A DNA stretch of 64,000 nucleotides from Galeopsis tetrahit (lineage: Eukaryota; Streptophyta; Magnoliopsida; Lamiales; Lamiaceae). This document shows, in pieces, positions 20,647 through 31,567 of this stretch. The notes below the pieces were generated by a model that ran no database searches, was not told the origin of the DNA, and worked only from the letters and a program-made list of their open reading frames with translations. Position 1 is the stretch's first letter, and each line of letters begins with the position of its first letter. The translations under genes and the position numbers were made by a program. The stretch is from contig OY776129.1 of the NCBI GenBank assembly GCA_963675135.1, positions 6,187,201 through 6,251,200 on the forward strand, written 5' to 3'.

Positions 20647-22300
20647 TGATGTGGATAAAATGTGCTGTTATATGAGATAATGACACTTGGAATATACGTG
20701 TCGAGTAACACGTTGTTTTGTGTTATTTATCTATCTGTTTAATTTATTATGTAATTGGGCCTCCCATTTATGATAACATGGGCCAAATTGCTGAACACAT
20801 GGGCTGGGTCCCTCTCTGGGCCTCAAGGCCCAAGGGAGATGAAAGGCCCAAGCCCATGCCTTATGCAGGATTGGTGAGCAGCGGGCCCTGATCTAGTAGA
20901 AGGTGCCGAGGGAATTGAGGCCCATGAAGCATTCTTAGCTTATTCCTAAATTATCGAGTTAGGTGATGGGTAGAGAAATTTGTGGGCCATAATCAAAGAG
21001 TAAGATGACTATTTGAAGGGTTGGGGTATATACCCCTCCAGCTATGTTTAATACACTCCCTCTTCATTGTTTTTAATTCAATATATATATGAAATACCAA
21101 TTTTGCCTTTTACTAAATCATGTTATATACATACACTCCCCTATAATTTAAACAAACCCTAACCCTAGTATTAGAAAGCCGTCACCGCCACCGCCGCCAC
21201 CACATAAAATTTTAAAAACACTCCGATCGACACTGATTTGTCGACTAAAAATTCTCCGGTCGACACTGGTTTGACGACCAAATTTAGAAAGAAAATTGTA
21301 AAAAAAAATTGAAATTTTCGATCATTATTGGTCGCTCAAAAACACTCTCGTCGACAATAGGGTGCCGACGAAAGTGTTTTCGAGCGACCAATAATGGTCG
21401 AAAATTAAAAAAAAAAAGGCAAACCTGTTCTCAGGCGGAGGAAGTCGGGGGCAAGATGAAGCGGCTGGAGGGCCGCGGCGGCGAGTGCTAAATGCGTGAG
21501 CGTGCCGCGACGGCGAGCGCTGGGGGTGGGCGAGCGCGGGCCGCGACGGCCGATGGAGATCCAGAGCGGCGACGAGCGCTGGGGATGGGCCGCCACGGCC
21601 GAGGGAGAGCCGGAGCGGCGGTGAGCGCTGGGGGTGGAGCGGCAAGAATTACAAAAAGAGAAAGAAGATGGGCGGCGGTGAGGAGGGGGCGAGAAACGAG
21701 GGAGGAGGAGGAGGAGGAGAGAAGGGCGGTGACGAACGCAGGCGGCGGTGGAGAAACGTGGGAGGAAAAGAGAAAATGAGGAAGAAGATGTGAAAATTTA
21801 GGGTTAGGGTTATAAGGGGTGTATGTATCTATACTATTTTACTGGGGGTAAAATTGGTATTTCATATATATATTGAATTAATAAAAATAGAGGGGAGTGT
21901 ATTAAACAAAGCTGGAGGGGTATATACCCCAACCCCTATTTGAATAGGCCAGAATAGTGGGAGACTGGGCGAGCTCCCAAGAAATTCGGATGAGTGGATT
22001 CGTGGATAAATAAGGGGAGATGGTTATGTATTCCCCCAATGCACCTCTACAAATACTATATATACGCGTTCCATATGTTTTTTTTACGTGATTTTGAATG
22101 AGAAAACACATACCACACTTCGGCACTAATATTTGAGCTTATATTTGTGTCATGGAGAATGGTCTTGCATCTAGTTGATTGTTCTCCGATCACACCTATT
22201 TTGGAGATCACCGATTTTCTAATTTGAGTGTTGGAGTTCTCGCGCCGGAGATCCTCCGGTGTGTTTTGTAGGTTTTCGGGAACTACAGGGCAGCCCATCG
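20647..22300 (+). repeat. Decayed Tat-type LTR, interrupted
   Basis: Starts TGATGTGG like the gypsy 1 LTR (TGATGCGG on its sense strand), has a TATA-like CTATATATA at about 22052, and near its end the phrase GCGCCGGAGATCCTCCGGTG then TGTGTTTTGTAGG, matching in layout the CTCCGGTGTGTTCTTTGCAG region of gypsy 1. Subtracting the Mutator-like insert at 21018-21935 leaves about 730 bp, close to 726. The 3' end is cut near a LINE. Several TGGGCC/GGCCCA motifs occur at 20755-20860. No internal region follows, so it is a solo or truncated LTR. Confidence 0.55.
21018..21935. mobile_element. Mutator-like element with GC-rich insert (918 bp)
   Basis: Inverted ends start GGGTTGGGGTATATACCCC and run about 75 bp. 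An exact 9-bp target duplication CTATTTGAA lies at 21009-21017 and 21936-21944. Inside are a strong hairpin (21318-21401, arms CACTCTCGTCGAC / GCCGACGAAAGTG) and a GC-rich part (21420-21780) with imperfect repeats of about 50 bp (GCGAGCGCTGGGG). No transposase. The GC-rich part is unlike the AT-rich surroundings and may be captured gene DNA. Confidence 0.93.
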
Positions 22301-22309
22301 AAATGGATG

Positions 22310-22737
22310 GAAGGTTTGTCTTGGCTCAAGATCCCGTCAGCACTCCCAACAAACATCCTAGATAACTTCTAGGCTTTGGGGACATGATAAAGGGTAGAAA
22401 CGGGAAAAAGATTGCTACTTGCATATGGCTATGTGTGGTATGGCTTATATGGAAATGGAGGAACGCTGTACTCTTCAAAAATGAAACCTTCTCGATCACA
22501 AAAGTCAAGGAGGAGTTGAGAGCAAGAATATGGAGCTGGTTCATGATAAAAATATCCCACTCGAAGCAATTCATCATTCAGGTCATGGGTGTTAGATCCA
22601 ATTAAGTGCATGAATTGAAAGTTTAGGTAGTGTAAGAGTTATCACTCTCTCTTTTGTTATATCCTGTATTTCTGTTTTTTTGGGTATTTTTTGTACCCAA
22701 TATTAATATAATCTTTTTACCGATCAAAAAAAAATTG
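22310..22737 (+). mobile_element. 5'-truncated LINE, 3' end
   Basis: The frame encodes the C-terminal end of a plant LINE ORF2: FGDMIKGRNGKKIA, then CIWLCVVWLIWKWRNAVLF, the conserved (I/V)W..W..RN segment that follows the zinc-binding reverse transcriptase region, ending at MGVRSN (22603). A 3' UTR with TTTGTACCCAATATTAATAT and a terminal A-run (22728-22735) follows. Upstream codons (LSWLKIP) continue to about 22314. The target duplication was not found. Confidence 0.8.
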
Positions 22738-23016
22738 AGGGAGGGGAGTGAAGGGGTAGGGCTGCTACGGGGAGGTGAGCGGAAGAGAAATAAATGGGAA
22801 TGGGGAAGAGAAATGATAAAAGAAGAAAAGACATTAGGATCTTTGAGGTATATTTACTAAGGGCTAGTTTAGACAATTTATGAAAAGTGTATTAGTAATT
22901 TAGATTTTTTGGAGAAGTGAGCTAATTAGGGTAGTGTATCAAATAGAGGCTGAGGTGTAAATAATCGTGGACTGGACTATATAGCGTATTATGTAATACT
23001 CCTTCCATTTCTTAGT

Positions 23017-23934
23017 GGCCACATTATACACACATGCTTACTGAGGACACTCACTGGCTAAACACACAGAGTGAAATGAGTACACCCACGTAAAAATATC
23101 TAAAATACACCTTTCATTTTAAACCCTAATTAAAAAATTTCACCCTCTTCCTCACTCATATTCAAGCATACCCACCTCCTCCATCCAATCGGCCGCCGCC
23201 CACGCTGCCCTGGTTCCTTCGTCGCCCCTCCTCTCAGTCCTGCCACAACCACCTGCAACCTATTGCCCCCAGCCTGTCGCCCACCTCCCCTCTCCCCCTC
23301 TGAAGGCTGCCTCTCTGCTCCCTTTGCCGCCCCTCCTCTTAATCCCGCCCCACCTCCTCCCTCCCCCTAGCTCCCAAGGCCGCCGTCGCCCACCTCCTCC
23401 CTCACCGTTCTATCCCATTGCTCAGCCGCTTTGTACGCCGCCACGGGTAAGTTTAGGGTTTAGAAAAAATAGGATTATGATTTCTGCAAAAAAATACTAT
23501 TAGGGTTTTACAGATCCGAATTATTTTTCAAATTTTTTGTGTTTGTCCGAAATTATTTGCCGAATTCAATTACTTTTTTCAAAATTTTGTATTTGTCCGA
23601 AAGTTTTTACCGAAACCAATTACTTTTTCGAAATATTTGTGTTTTTCCGAAAGTTTTTGCCCAATCTAAGAATTTTTGTATTTTTTCAGGAAATTTTTGT
23701 TTTTACAATTTTTGGTTGTTTTGATTGTTGGTGTTTATTTTTTTTAATTTTTTTTTATTTTATTATTATGGTGATGGTGGGAATGATTCTTTCGTAAAAT
23801 GAATGAGTGAATGTACTCATCTGCCTTTTTTTTTTTTCAAAAATTTATTAAAGGGTATATTGGACATATCATATACCCTTGATTTTTTTTTTTGCCTGGG
23901 TGTCCTCAATAAATCTGTGTGTATAACCGTGGCC
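23017..23934. mobile_element. Mutator-like element with exon-like GC-rich insert (918 bp)
   Basis: Inverted ends GGCCACATTATACACACA and its near-inverse TGTGTGTATAACCGTGGCC, about 50 bp each. The flanks TTTCTTAGT (23008-23016) and TTTCTTAAT (23935-23943) match at 8 of 9 bases. The left half carries a C-rich, Pro/Ala-coding-like stretch (23185-23445) ending at a splice-donor-like GGGTAAGTTT, then T-rich sequence like an intron. This resembles a Pack-MULE carrying a piece of a host gene. No transposase. Confidence 0.85.
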
Positions 23935-23943
23935 TTTCTTAAT

Positions 23944-24579
23944 ATATGTCATTTTGGCTTTTAACAACAATTTAAGATTATAAATTTATGTCTATAATAT
24001 CCTTCATTAATTATAACTATTGAATACTAATTTTGGTATAGAAAATTTGTTTAATAAAAAATGTAGTCAATGTTTGTAAACTAAATTACAAATTAGTTTT
24101 GATATAAATAATATTTATAATTTTTCGTAAACTATCTATTAAGAATTGTGTGGCTTCTTGTATAGGAAAAGCCAAGATGCTATAATAATATATAGATAGA
24201 ACCATATTTCACTACTTCAGGCATTGTATATTCTGTAGAAATTAGAAAAGAATAATTCCGTTTCCAAAATGATTGAACCATATTTCAGGTTTTTCACGTG
24301 GTAAGAGACTAAGAGTCTACATCAAATTGCCGCCTAAAGTATGATTAATTAAATTAAAGTATAATTAAACTATATACTAATTAAATAGGCCAATCAATGT
24401 ACTGTACCTCAAAATATAATTAATGAATGCATGGGACCATTACTAACTAACGTATGTTTTGAATTTACAGCTTAATTACACACATGGTAACAGTAAAAAA
24501 TATAAATTCAATTTGTTTTAACAGTTTTTTGTTTAAATATTTAAATATATTGTGTGTAGTTAAGTTTATCATGCTGGCA

Positions 24580-24615
<36 letters not shown>

Positions 24616-24668
24616 AAGTCACTGGAACGTAATAATTTTCTTTATTTTGGGGGAGGGTTGGGGATCAA
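23944..24668. repeat. AT-rich spacer with (TA)n
   Basis: No gene. Holds a (TA)n microsatellite at 24581-24613. The rest is low-complexity AT-rich DNA. Confidence 0.7.
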
Positions 24669-24677
24669 TTTCCTGAA

Positions 24678-25284
24678 GGCCTGACTATTTACACCTCCAT
24701 TTAGGTTGAGAGCACTCCCCTTTAAATTTGCGGTGTAAATAATCAAACTCCCCTTTGAATTTATTAATTTAATAATAGTGTAAAAACTTAAAATACCTAT
24801 ACTAAATGCATCCCTACTATTATCTACACCCCCTTTTAACACTAACCGGCTGCTACCACTACTTTCGGCCGCCGCCACTTTCGACCTCCAACATCATCCA
24901 AACCAACAAAAAAAATTCAGAAAAAAAAAAAAAAAAACTTCGAAATCTCATATTTTTTTTATAATTTTTGACACACCGGGTCGACCATATACACTCTCGT
25001 CGACAACAACAATTTATCGACGATAGTGTATATGGTCAATCCTGATGTGTCAAAAAAAAAAAGAGAGAGAGAGACTTGTTGCTGCGCCTGTAAGAAACTG
25101 CGTAAAAAAAAAAAAAAAAACTAGAAGAATGAGAAGGACATGGTGGAGAAAAATAAACACTTTTTAGTGATAAAAACTTATTTAGAACAATTCGAGAGGG
25201 AATGCATTTATCTTAGATAAATTTTTGGGGTGCATCAAGTGGGGAGTATTCTCAACCTAAATGGAGGTGTAAATAGTCAAACCC
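24678..25284. mobile_element. Mutator-like element (607 bp)
   Basis: Inverted ends read GG...TGACTATTTACACCTCC followed by ATTTAGGTTGAGA. Flanks TTTCCTGAA (24669-24677) and TTTCATGAA (25285-25293) match at 8 of 9. An internal hairpin at 24970-25051 has arms CGACCATATACACTCTCGTC and its inverse. No transposase. The ends are close to those of the element at 25342-26558, so both belong to one family. Confidence 0.9.
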
Positions 25285-25341
25285 TTTCATGAATCAATGA
25301 AACAAACTGTAAAAGATAGGAGTATGATTATTGGGCCATAT

Positions 25342-26558
25342 GGGTCCGACTATTTACACCTCCATTTGCGTTGAGAACACTCCCCCTCTGGACGCACCCC
25401 CCCTAAAATCTGATGCACCCCCTCAAATTGTCATAAATGCCCTTCTCTTATATAATTCCAATTACTACTCACACCCCCCCTAAACCCTACTTTCTCCCCC
25501 AAATCCTCCATCTTCTTCCTCCTCCATTTCTTCCTCCTCCACCAATTCTTCTTTCATCTTCTCCCCCACCCCTCACCACCACCGCCGGCGACCTGCTCCT
25601 CCACCACCCGTCGCCGGCGACGCCACCCCCTCCCTCCCTCGCCGAATCCGTCGCCCCACCGCCTGTAAAAAAAAAAAAACAGATCGTGGCCGCGCGCGGC
25701 CGCCCCGTCCATCGGCCGTCGCGGCCGTCCCCTCCCTCCCCCCTCCGCCCCACCCCCCGCCTGTAAAAAAAAAAAAAAAAACAGATCGTGGCCGCGCGCG
25801 GCCGCCGCGGCCGTCCCCTCCCTCCCCCCTCCTCCTCCCTCGCCGAGCCAGTCCCCTCCCTCCCCCCTCCTTCTCCCATCTCAATTTGTAAAAAAAAAAA
25901 ATTTACAGTAATGCCGCCGCCTCCCCCGACCCCGCCCAACGGCCGCCGCCCCCGCTCCCGTCCATCGGCCAAAAATCCAGGTTTGCTTTTTTTTTTGTTT
26001 TTTTTTTTCCTTCTTTTTCTTTCCTTTCGACCACTTTAGGTCGATCCAAATACACTCCGTCGACAACAGGGTGTCGACGAGTGTATTTTTGGTCGAACTA
26101 AAGTTGTCGACGAGTTTTTAAAATTTTTTTTTTTTTTCGATCAACAAATGTCGAGCATATACAATCTTGTCGACAAACCAGTGTCGACGGGAGTGAATAT
26201 GGTCGACACTGGTTTGTCGAAATCTTAAAAAGAAAGTTGAAATTTTTTAAGTTGAATTTTTTTTGTTTGGGGAGAAATTTTGTTGTTTGGGGAGAAATTT
26301 TGGTGTTTGGTGTTTGGTGTTTTTGGTGTTTGGTGGTGGGTGGTGGCGGCGGCGGTGGCGGCGACGGTGGCGGCGGCGGTGGCGGTGGCGGTGGCGGTGG
26401 CGGCGGAGGATGGATAAAACTTAGGTTTAAAGGTGGGAGTGCATTTAGTAGTTTAATATGACTTAAAGGGTATTTTTGATTTTTTACTTCATTATTTTAT
26501 TATTAAATTCATAGGGGGAGTGTTCTCAACGCAAATGGAGGTGTAAATAGTCGGACCC
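25342..26558. mobile_element. Mutator-like element with GC-rich insert (1217 bp)
   Basis: Inverted ends GGGTCCGACTATTTACACC and CATTTGCGTTGAGAACACTC. Flanks GGGCCATAT (25333-25341) and GGCCCATAT (26559-26567), 8 of 9. Inside: a C-rich, Pro-rich coding-like part (25500-25960) holding a direct repeat of about 45 bp (A-run then CAGATCGTGGCCGCGCGCGG at about 25668 and 25765), two GTCGAC hairpins (26034-26101 and 26137-26218) and a GGC-repeat (26336-26408). Long ORFs here on both strands are low-complexity and I do not call them genes. Confidence 0.9.
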
Positions 26559-26567
26559 GGCCCATAT

Positions 26568-27283
26568 TTGCTGTAATAACATTATTGGGCCATTTTGTTT
26601 GACATGTTATTGGGCCTTTCACAATCTCAATTTTTTTATTTAATTCAAATGAATATATACTGTATATATCACTTTTCTATTTAATTTAGATTAATTAAAG
26701 AAATTAAAAAATAATGAAAATAATAATAATAATATATAGGGATATAAGTTAATTTAGTAGCATAACTTTCTATCTTTTTTAAAATAATTCTAAAATGATT
26801 GTTCAATATATCAATTTAATCCCATTTTTATATAATTTATTATCCCAAAGAGTTAAATATGTTGGTATAAATTAACAACATGTTGCCCAGCCCAAGTGGC
26901 CAAAGGCTTAGGCACGAAAATTTGGCTGATGTTAGGCGAGAAATTGAACAAATATATCGTCTATTCATGCCAAACTCAAAGGACGCGGGGGGGTGGGCTG
27001 GTGTTGTGGTTGTGACGCGGGTTCATTTTTTGCGTGACCTCTTTATATTTGGGGTAATTGCACTTATAGTCTAGTAGAAATATTTTCAAAGCACTTTTGG
27101 TTCATATGTTTGAAAATGGTCTTCTTTTTTTCAAATTTGATCCCAACCTATAACTTTTGGATGAAAACCATTTGTTTACCAAATAAAAAAATTCAAGAAT
27201 TAATTATATATATATATATAATTATATATATATATAATCCGGATATAATAAAAAAAAATACAAAAAATATTTTTAAAGCTAAT
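26568..27283. other. Intergenic, nothing recognised
   Basis: AT-rich with TTGGGCC motifs at about 26583 and 26612 and (TA)n at 27205-27236. A 64-codon ORF (26880-27074) has no recognisable features. No gene supported. Confidence 0.6.
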
Positions 27284-27548
27284 ATTCCCCGTTCCAAATC
27301 GGTTTCACACTTCCATTTTTTGTTCGTCCCACGTTAGTTTTCACATCAAAAAATGAAAATTTCTTACAACTCTTACCTTCAAAATTCTCACTTATTTACT
27401 GTACATGTCATTACTTTTTCTTACAAATGCATTACATTTACTTTATTATTTTAATAAAATTAAAAATATATTAATACCCCCCACTTTATCACATTTCTTA
27501 GTTTCCATATGCCCAGATTAAAGTGAAAATAGATATGGACCGAGAGTA
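27284..27548. mobile_element. Degenerate Stowaway-like MITE
   Basis: The left end CCCCGTTCCAAAT and the right end, whose inverse reads CTCTCGGTCCATAT, are weak relatives of the CTCCCTCCGTCC terminus, about 265 bp apart and bounded by TA. The internal inverted match (TTTCACACTT / TTAAAGTGAAAA) is loose. Boundaries are approximate. Confidence 0.45.
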
Positions 27549-27829
27549 ATAAATAGTATAAAATTAAAAATAATAACTTATATTAAAATTGAAATATGTA
27601 AAATAAAATAAAAATACATACTCAGATGTAAATTCTGCAAAAATAATTTGAAGATACAAATATTCAATGTGTCACAGGGTTGGATTCGCATTTAAAAATT
27701 CAAATAGTAATAATTTACGTGAAGTTTGTAATATTAAAATCGAATTAAATAAAATGTATATTTAAACTTGAATAATGATATATATGCATTGCACTATTGT
27801 TTTTTTTTTTTTTAAATTTATTCATTATT

Positions 27830-28167
27830 TTATTGGTGTTTAATCTTGCAATATTTGTGTGGTGGAAGGCAGAGTTTGAAAATAAAGCAATTTAAATGCC
27901 CAAAGGAAACACCTGCATATTTTCCAAAAAGCTATTGGGACAAATATCATATAGCTCCAGGGGTGTGGTCCTGGTAAATGGTATAACTCGTGGAAAACAC
28001 ATGTTTTTTTTTCTATTATTTAATTTAGTAATTAGATATTGCATGTCGGTACATATTCATCCTTTAATTTAGGCATTATTCAGTTTATATCCTTTAAGTT
28101 TTCACCTTTTCAATTTATGTTTTAGGACATCCAATTTACATTCTTTTTGATCTTACGTCATTTTTTT
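27830..28167. repeat. Lectin 5'-flank repeat, copy 2
   Basis: Starts TTGGTGTTTAATCTTGCAAT, then GTGTGGTGGAAGGCAGAG, AAGCAATTTAAATGCCC, GGTATAACTCGTGGAAAACA, GATATTGCATGTCGG, TTCAGTTTATATCC. It is uninterrupted here and therefore serves as the empty-site reference for the inserts in copies 1 and 6. The foldback element at 28168 cuts it. Confidence 0.85.
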
Positions 28168-29870
28168 TACGATATTTTAGTCCTATAAGTTTGAGATTTT
28201 CCAAAATAAATCCTTTAAGTTTGAACTTTACAAAATACGTCATTTAACTTTCAATTTTAATCCCTTTTTACATCAATTTTAATCCTTTATGTTTTGAAGA
28301 ATTAGAATTTGCCACATATATTTAAAAAATGACACATCATCATGCCACATCACTCTCTCCTATATATATATATATATTTTAAAATAGAGCTAATAACACC
28401 CCAAAATATTCTATACACACTTTATAATTTTAAATACAAATATAGATGTATATAAAAGGACTAAGTAACACTTATATAAATAAAGAGAATAATAATTTAA
28501 AAAAATAACTTGAAAAAATGTAATTAAAATTTAAAAGTATTTTAAAAATTTAACTAAATCATTAAAATTAATTAATTTTTTTTGAAAAAAATCTTAGAAA
28601 GTTAAATAGAATCTGAAATAAAAAATTAAATAATCAAAACAAAATAAAAAAATTAATTAAAAATATTGAAATAATTCAACAAAAACGTAATTTTTTTTTT
28701 ATAAAAATCAATAAAAAAGTACGATTTTATTTTTTATTTAATTTTCTTAATATTTATTTTTGATTGAATTGTTTTTCTTTCATTTTTTTATTTTATTTAG
28801 TTTTTTAGAAAATTGAATCATTAATTGATATTTTAATTTAATTATTTTATAAATTTTATTTGATTTATTTAGTTTTTTGGATTTAATTGATTTTTCCATT
28901 CATATATTTTTTAATATTTGGTTGATGTTTTAAAATATTTTCAATTTTTTTTAGTTTTTCGTATTATTGAATATTTTTTTTAATTAATTTTTAAAATTTA
29001 TATATAGTTTTAATGATTTGGTTGAATTTTAAATTATATTTTTAGTTTTTATTCAATTTGAATTTGTTTTGAGGGATAAAGGGTAATTAGAAAAGAATTG
29101 GGATGTGTTTAGCAATAAAAATTGATTTTTAAATATTACAGAGTAGTGGGGTGTGTATAACATTTGAGGTTTGTATACATATAAATATGGGATGTTAGTA
29201 GCCTCACAAAAAAAATTATATGCATCTACTCCAAACTAATTAATCATTCTTCTATATATATGAAAAAAATAAAAAATTCACTACATCTAATTCAAACTAA
29301 TTAATTAATTTATTTGAACTATATTTATTTCTTATAAGTATTTGATAAAATGATGATATTATCATTAAATTTAGTTATACGTTTCAATTAATAAAGGAAA
29401 ATAAGATTGACATAATTAACATCGATCATTCATAACTGTAAAACTCTTTTTGATTTCGTTTCATATTTTTTCAAGTTATTTTTTAAAAATTATTTTACTC
29501 TTTATTTATGTAAGAGTTACTTAGTCATTTTATATACATCAATTTTTGTATTTAAAATTATGGGGTGTTATTAGCTCTACTTTTTTTAAATATATATAGA
29601 GGAGAGATTGATGTGGCATTATGACGTGGCATTTTTTAATACATGTGGCAAATTCTAATTCCTTCAAAACATAAAGGATTAAATTTGATGTAAAAAAAGA
29701 TTATATTTGAAAGGTAAATGACGTATTTTTGTAAAGTTAAAACTTAAAGGATTTATTTTGGAAAATCTCAAACTTAAATTTGAAAGGTAAATGACGTATT
29801 TTGTAAAGTTGAAACTTAAAGGATTTATTTTGGAAAATCTCAAACTTATAGGACTAAAAATAAAATTTCC
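28168..29870. mobile_element. Long-inverted-repeat (foldback) element, about 1.7 kb
   Basis: The left arm (TTTTAGTCCTATAAGTTTGA, AATAAATCCTTTAAGTTT, TGCCACATATATTT, GCTAATAACACCCCA, GGACTAAGTAACACTTATAT) is mirrored at 29460-29870. Total arm length is about 350 bp per side with an AT-rich core. The right arm carries an internal duplication of about 60 bp (GAAAGGTAAATGACGTATTT twice). It inserts between the lectin-flank copy and the 240-bp segment that follows it at 2640. No target duplication could be fixed. Confidence 0.75.
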
Positions 29871-29876
29871 TCAATA

Positions 29877-30110
29877 AGAAACCTAGAAATAGTAAAACAT
29901 ACGATTGAGGTGCGAAGAAAACCCAGAATATTCTAATAGCTCATAAAAACCCTCAGAAATTGAATTCAAGAGATAGTGGAAATTTACAAGCTAGATGGAG
30001 GAGGTTCAACAACTTTGGTATTCCCTTGCATGCGCGACTTTAGGCAATTTCTAGTACAAATTAGGAAGATAAAGCTTCTGTACGACTTCTAAGCGATTTG
30101 GGTTCGTGAT
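29877..30110. repeat. Duplicated 240-bp segment, copy B
   Basis: Partner of 2640-2883. It carries small indels (extra A after AATTCAAG; loss around TTGCATGCGCGACTTTAGG) that destroy the ORF seen in copy A. Confidence 0.75.
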
Positions 30111-31028
30111 TTTCAGATATTTGGAACAAATTTTTTATGGCCATTTGGTGTGCGATTTTTAGGGCTTTCCAATTTTGTGGGCATTTTTTTGTTTATAATT
30201 CTAATTTAGATCCGATCGTTAGTGGGTTAGGGTACTTGTTTCGGACTTAACATGCGTGTGGTTGACATGCACAAAAGACCGTCAATTACAGATGAAAATT
30301 TCTAATGAGACCAAATATGCCCCCAAAAGGGATCATTTTTTAATTTGAGATTTTAATGGGACAAAATCTGCAATTTTTCCCATTATTTATGAGTAAACTA
30401 GAAATAAAAATAAAACAGACAAAATTTGAGTTTCACACTCATGAAATTGTGTAGTGGGCTATTTATAGAAGGAATGAGTAATCTTCCTCCAAAAATTCTA
30501 CCTTAGAAGTGTTTTCCCTCAAATTTCAGCAACTAACAAATTTCAACAAGTATTTAACAAAAAATGACCATTTCTGCAACAAAAAAGGATCATATTCGAA
30601 TTACAGGACCTACAGTGATTTGACTTTATTCTTATAGAATCAAATATGTAATTTTTCCATACTATGCTGATGAACATAGAGTATTTACCATTTTTCCTTT
30701 TTTTTTTTCTACTTTGGGACCATTTTTGTAAAATATTACTTAACCGAAACTGTTATATATTTGACGGTTGGGACCACTTTTACAAAATATGGGATCAAAA
30801 AAGAACGTGGGACTAAATTTTTTTAAAAAAAAATTCTCCTGAAACCAAACTTAAGTTTACCCAATATAATTTTATCTAAGTATTTTATATATAATCCACT
30901 ATAAAAAATGGGAGGATTTGCTCAAACTGACCACTAAATTAGTGAATTAGTGACGGAGACAAAAAATATATATATAGCGAATGTTTTTAATCCAAATTGA
31001 AACTTAGTTGGCGAGGGAATACTTGAAG
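30111..31028. repeat. AT-rich DNA with one 'family Y' end
   Basis: No gene. 30508-30660 holds the repeat end CTCAAATTTCAGCAACTAAC ... GTGATTTGACTTTATTCTTA ... AATTTTTCC, seen again at 39490-39635 and, inverted, at 35968-36110. Related ends lie at 38640-38910, 39230-39355 and 61130-61218. They look like long inverted termini of one non-autonomous DNA element family. Confidence 0.55.
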
Positions 31029-31306
31029 ATTTCTTTAGGGAAAATATCATTTTTTTGTCACCCAAGTTTACCTCTTTTCATATTTAATCACCCACATTTA
31101 GTCACTATCAAAATTGATCACTCAATTATTATATTTTATCAAAATTGATCATTCCGTTAGTCAATCTGTCATTAACTAACGGAGAAGAGTTTTGAGCTGC
31201 TAGATAATCTAATTTAAAAAATTCTCATACATCTTGAAAAGAAATACCCATTTTCAGTTAATCACAAAAAATACCTGTTTCTTTATGACTAAATTATTTT
31301 ATTATA

Positions 31307-31567
31307 CTCCCTCCATCCACGAAAAGTAGTCTCATTTGACACATATTCTTTGTCCACCAAATGTAGTCCATGCACTTTATGGAAACTATCACCCTTCAAC
31401 TATCACTTAATTACCCAATTTGCCATCAACTTTATTCCTAAACAATCACTTTATTCACAATGGACCCCACAATACCCTATAATACCCTTACTTTATCTAC
31501 TTTATCTACCATTTTCTTAAAACTTGTGCCCCATCCTCATGTCCCTACTTTTCATGGATGGAGGGAG
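31307..31567. mobile_element. Stowaway (Tc1/mariner) MITE, 261 bp
   Basis: Inverted ends CTCCCTCCATCCACGAAAAG and the inverse CTTTTCATGGATGGAGGGAG, flanked by TA on both sides. The related element B has the same surroundings with a single TA and no MITE (about 37890-37912, read inverted), confirming both ends. Confidence 0.95.

Noticed and set aside
21796..21815. Interstitial telomere repeat (TTAGGG-like)
   Set aside because: Only about two units of GGGTTA, and not the plant TTTAGGG array; chance within a Mutator element.
25437..26039. Long Pro/Gly/Arg-rich ORFs on both strands
   Set aside because: Low-complexity GC-rich DNA with A-runs, open in several frames at once, inside a Mutator-like element; no domain visible.
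26880..27074. 64-codon ORF starting MLPSPSGQ
   Set aside because: No domain, no second copy, and AT-rich neighbours without gene signals.
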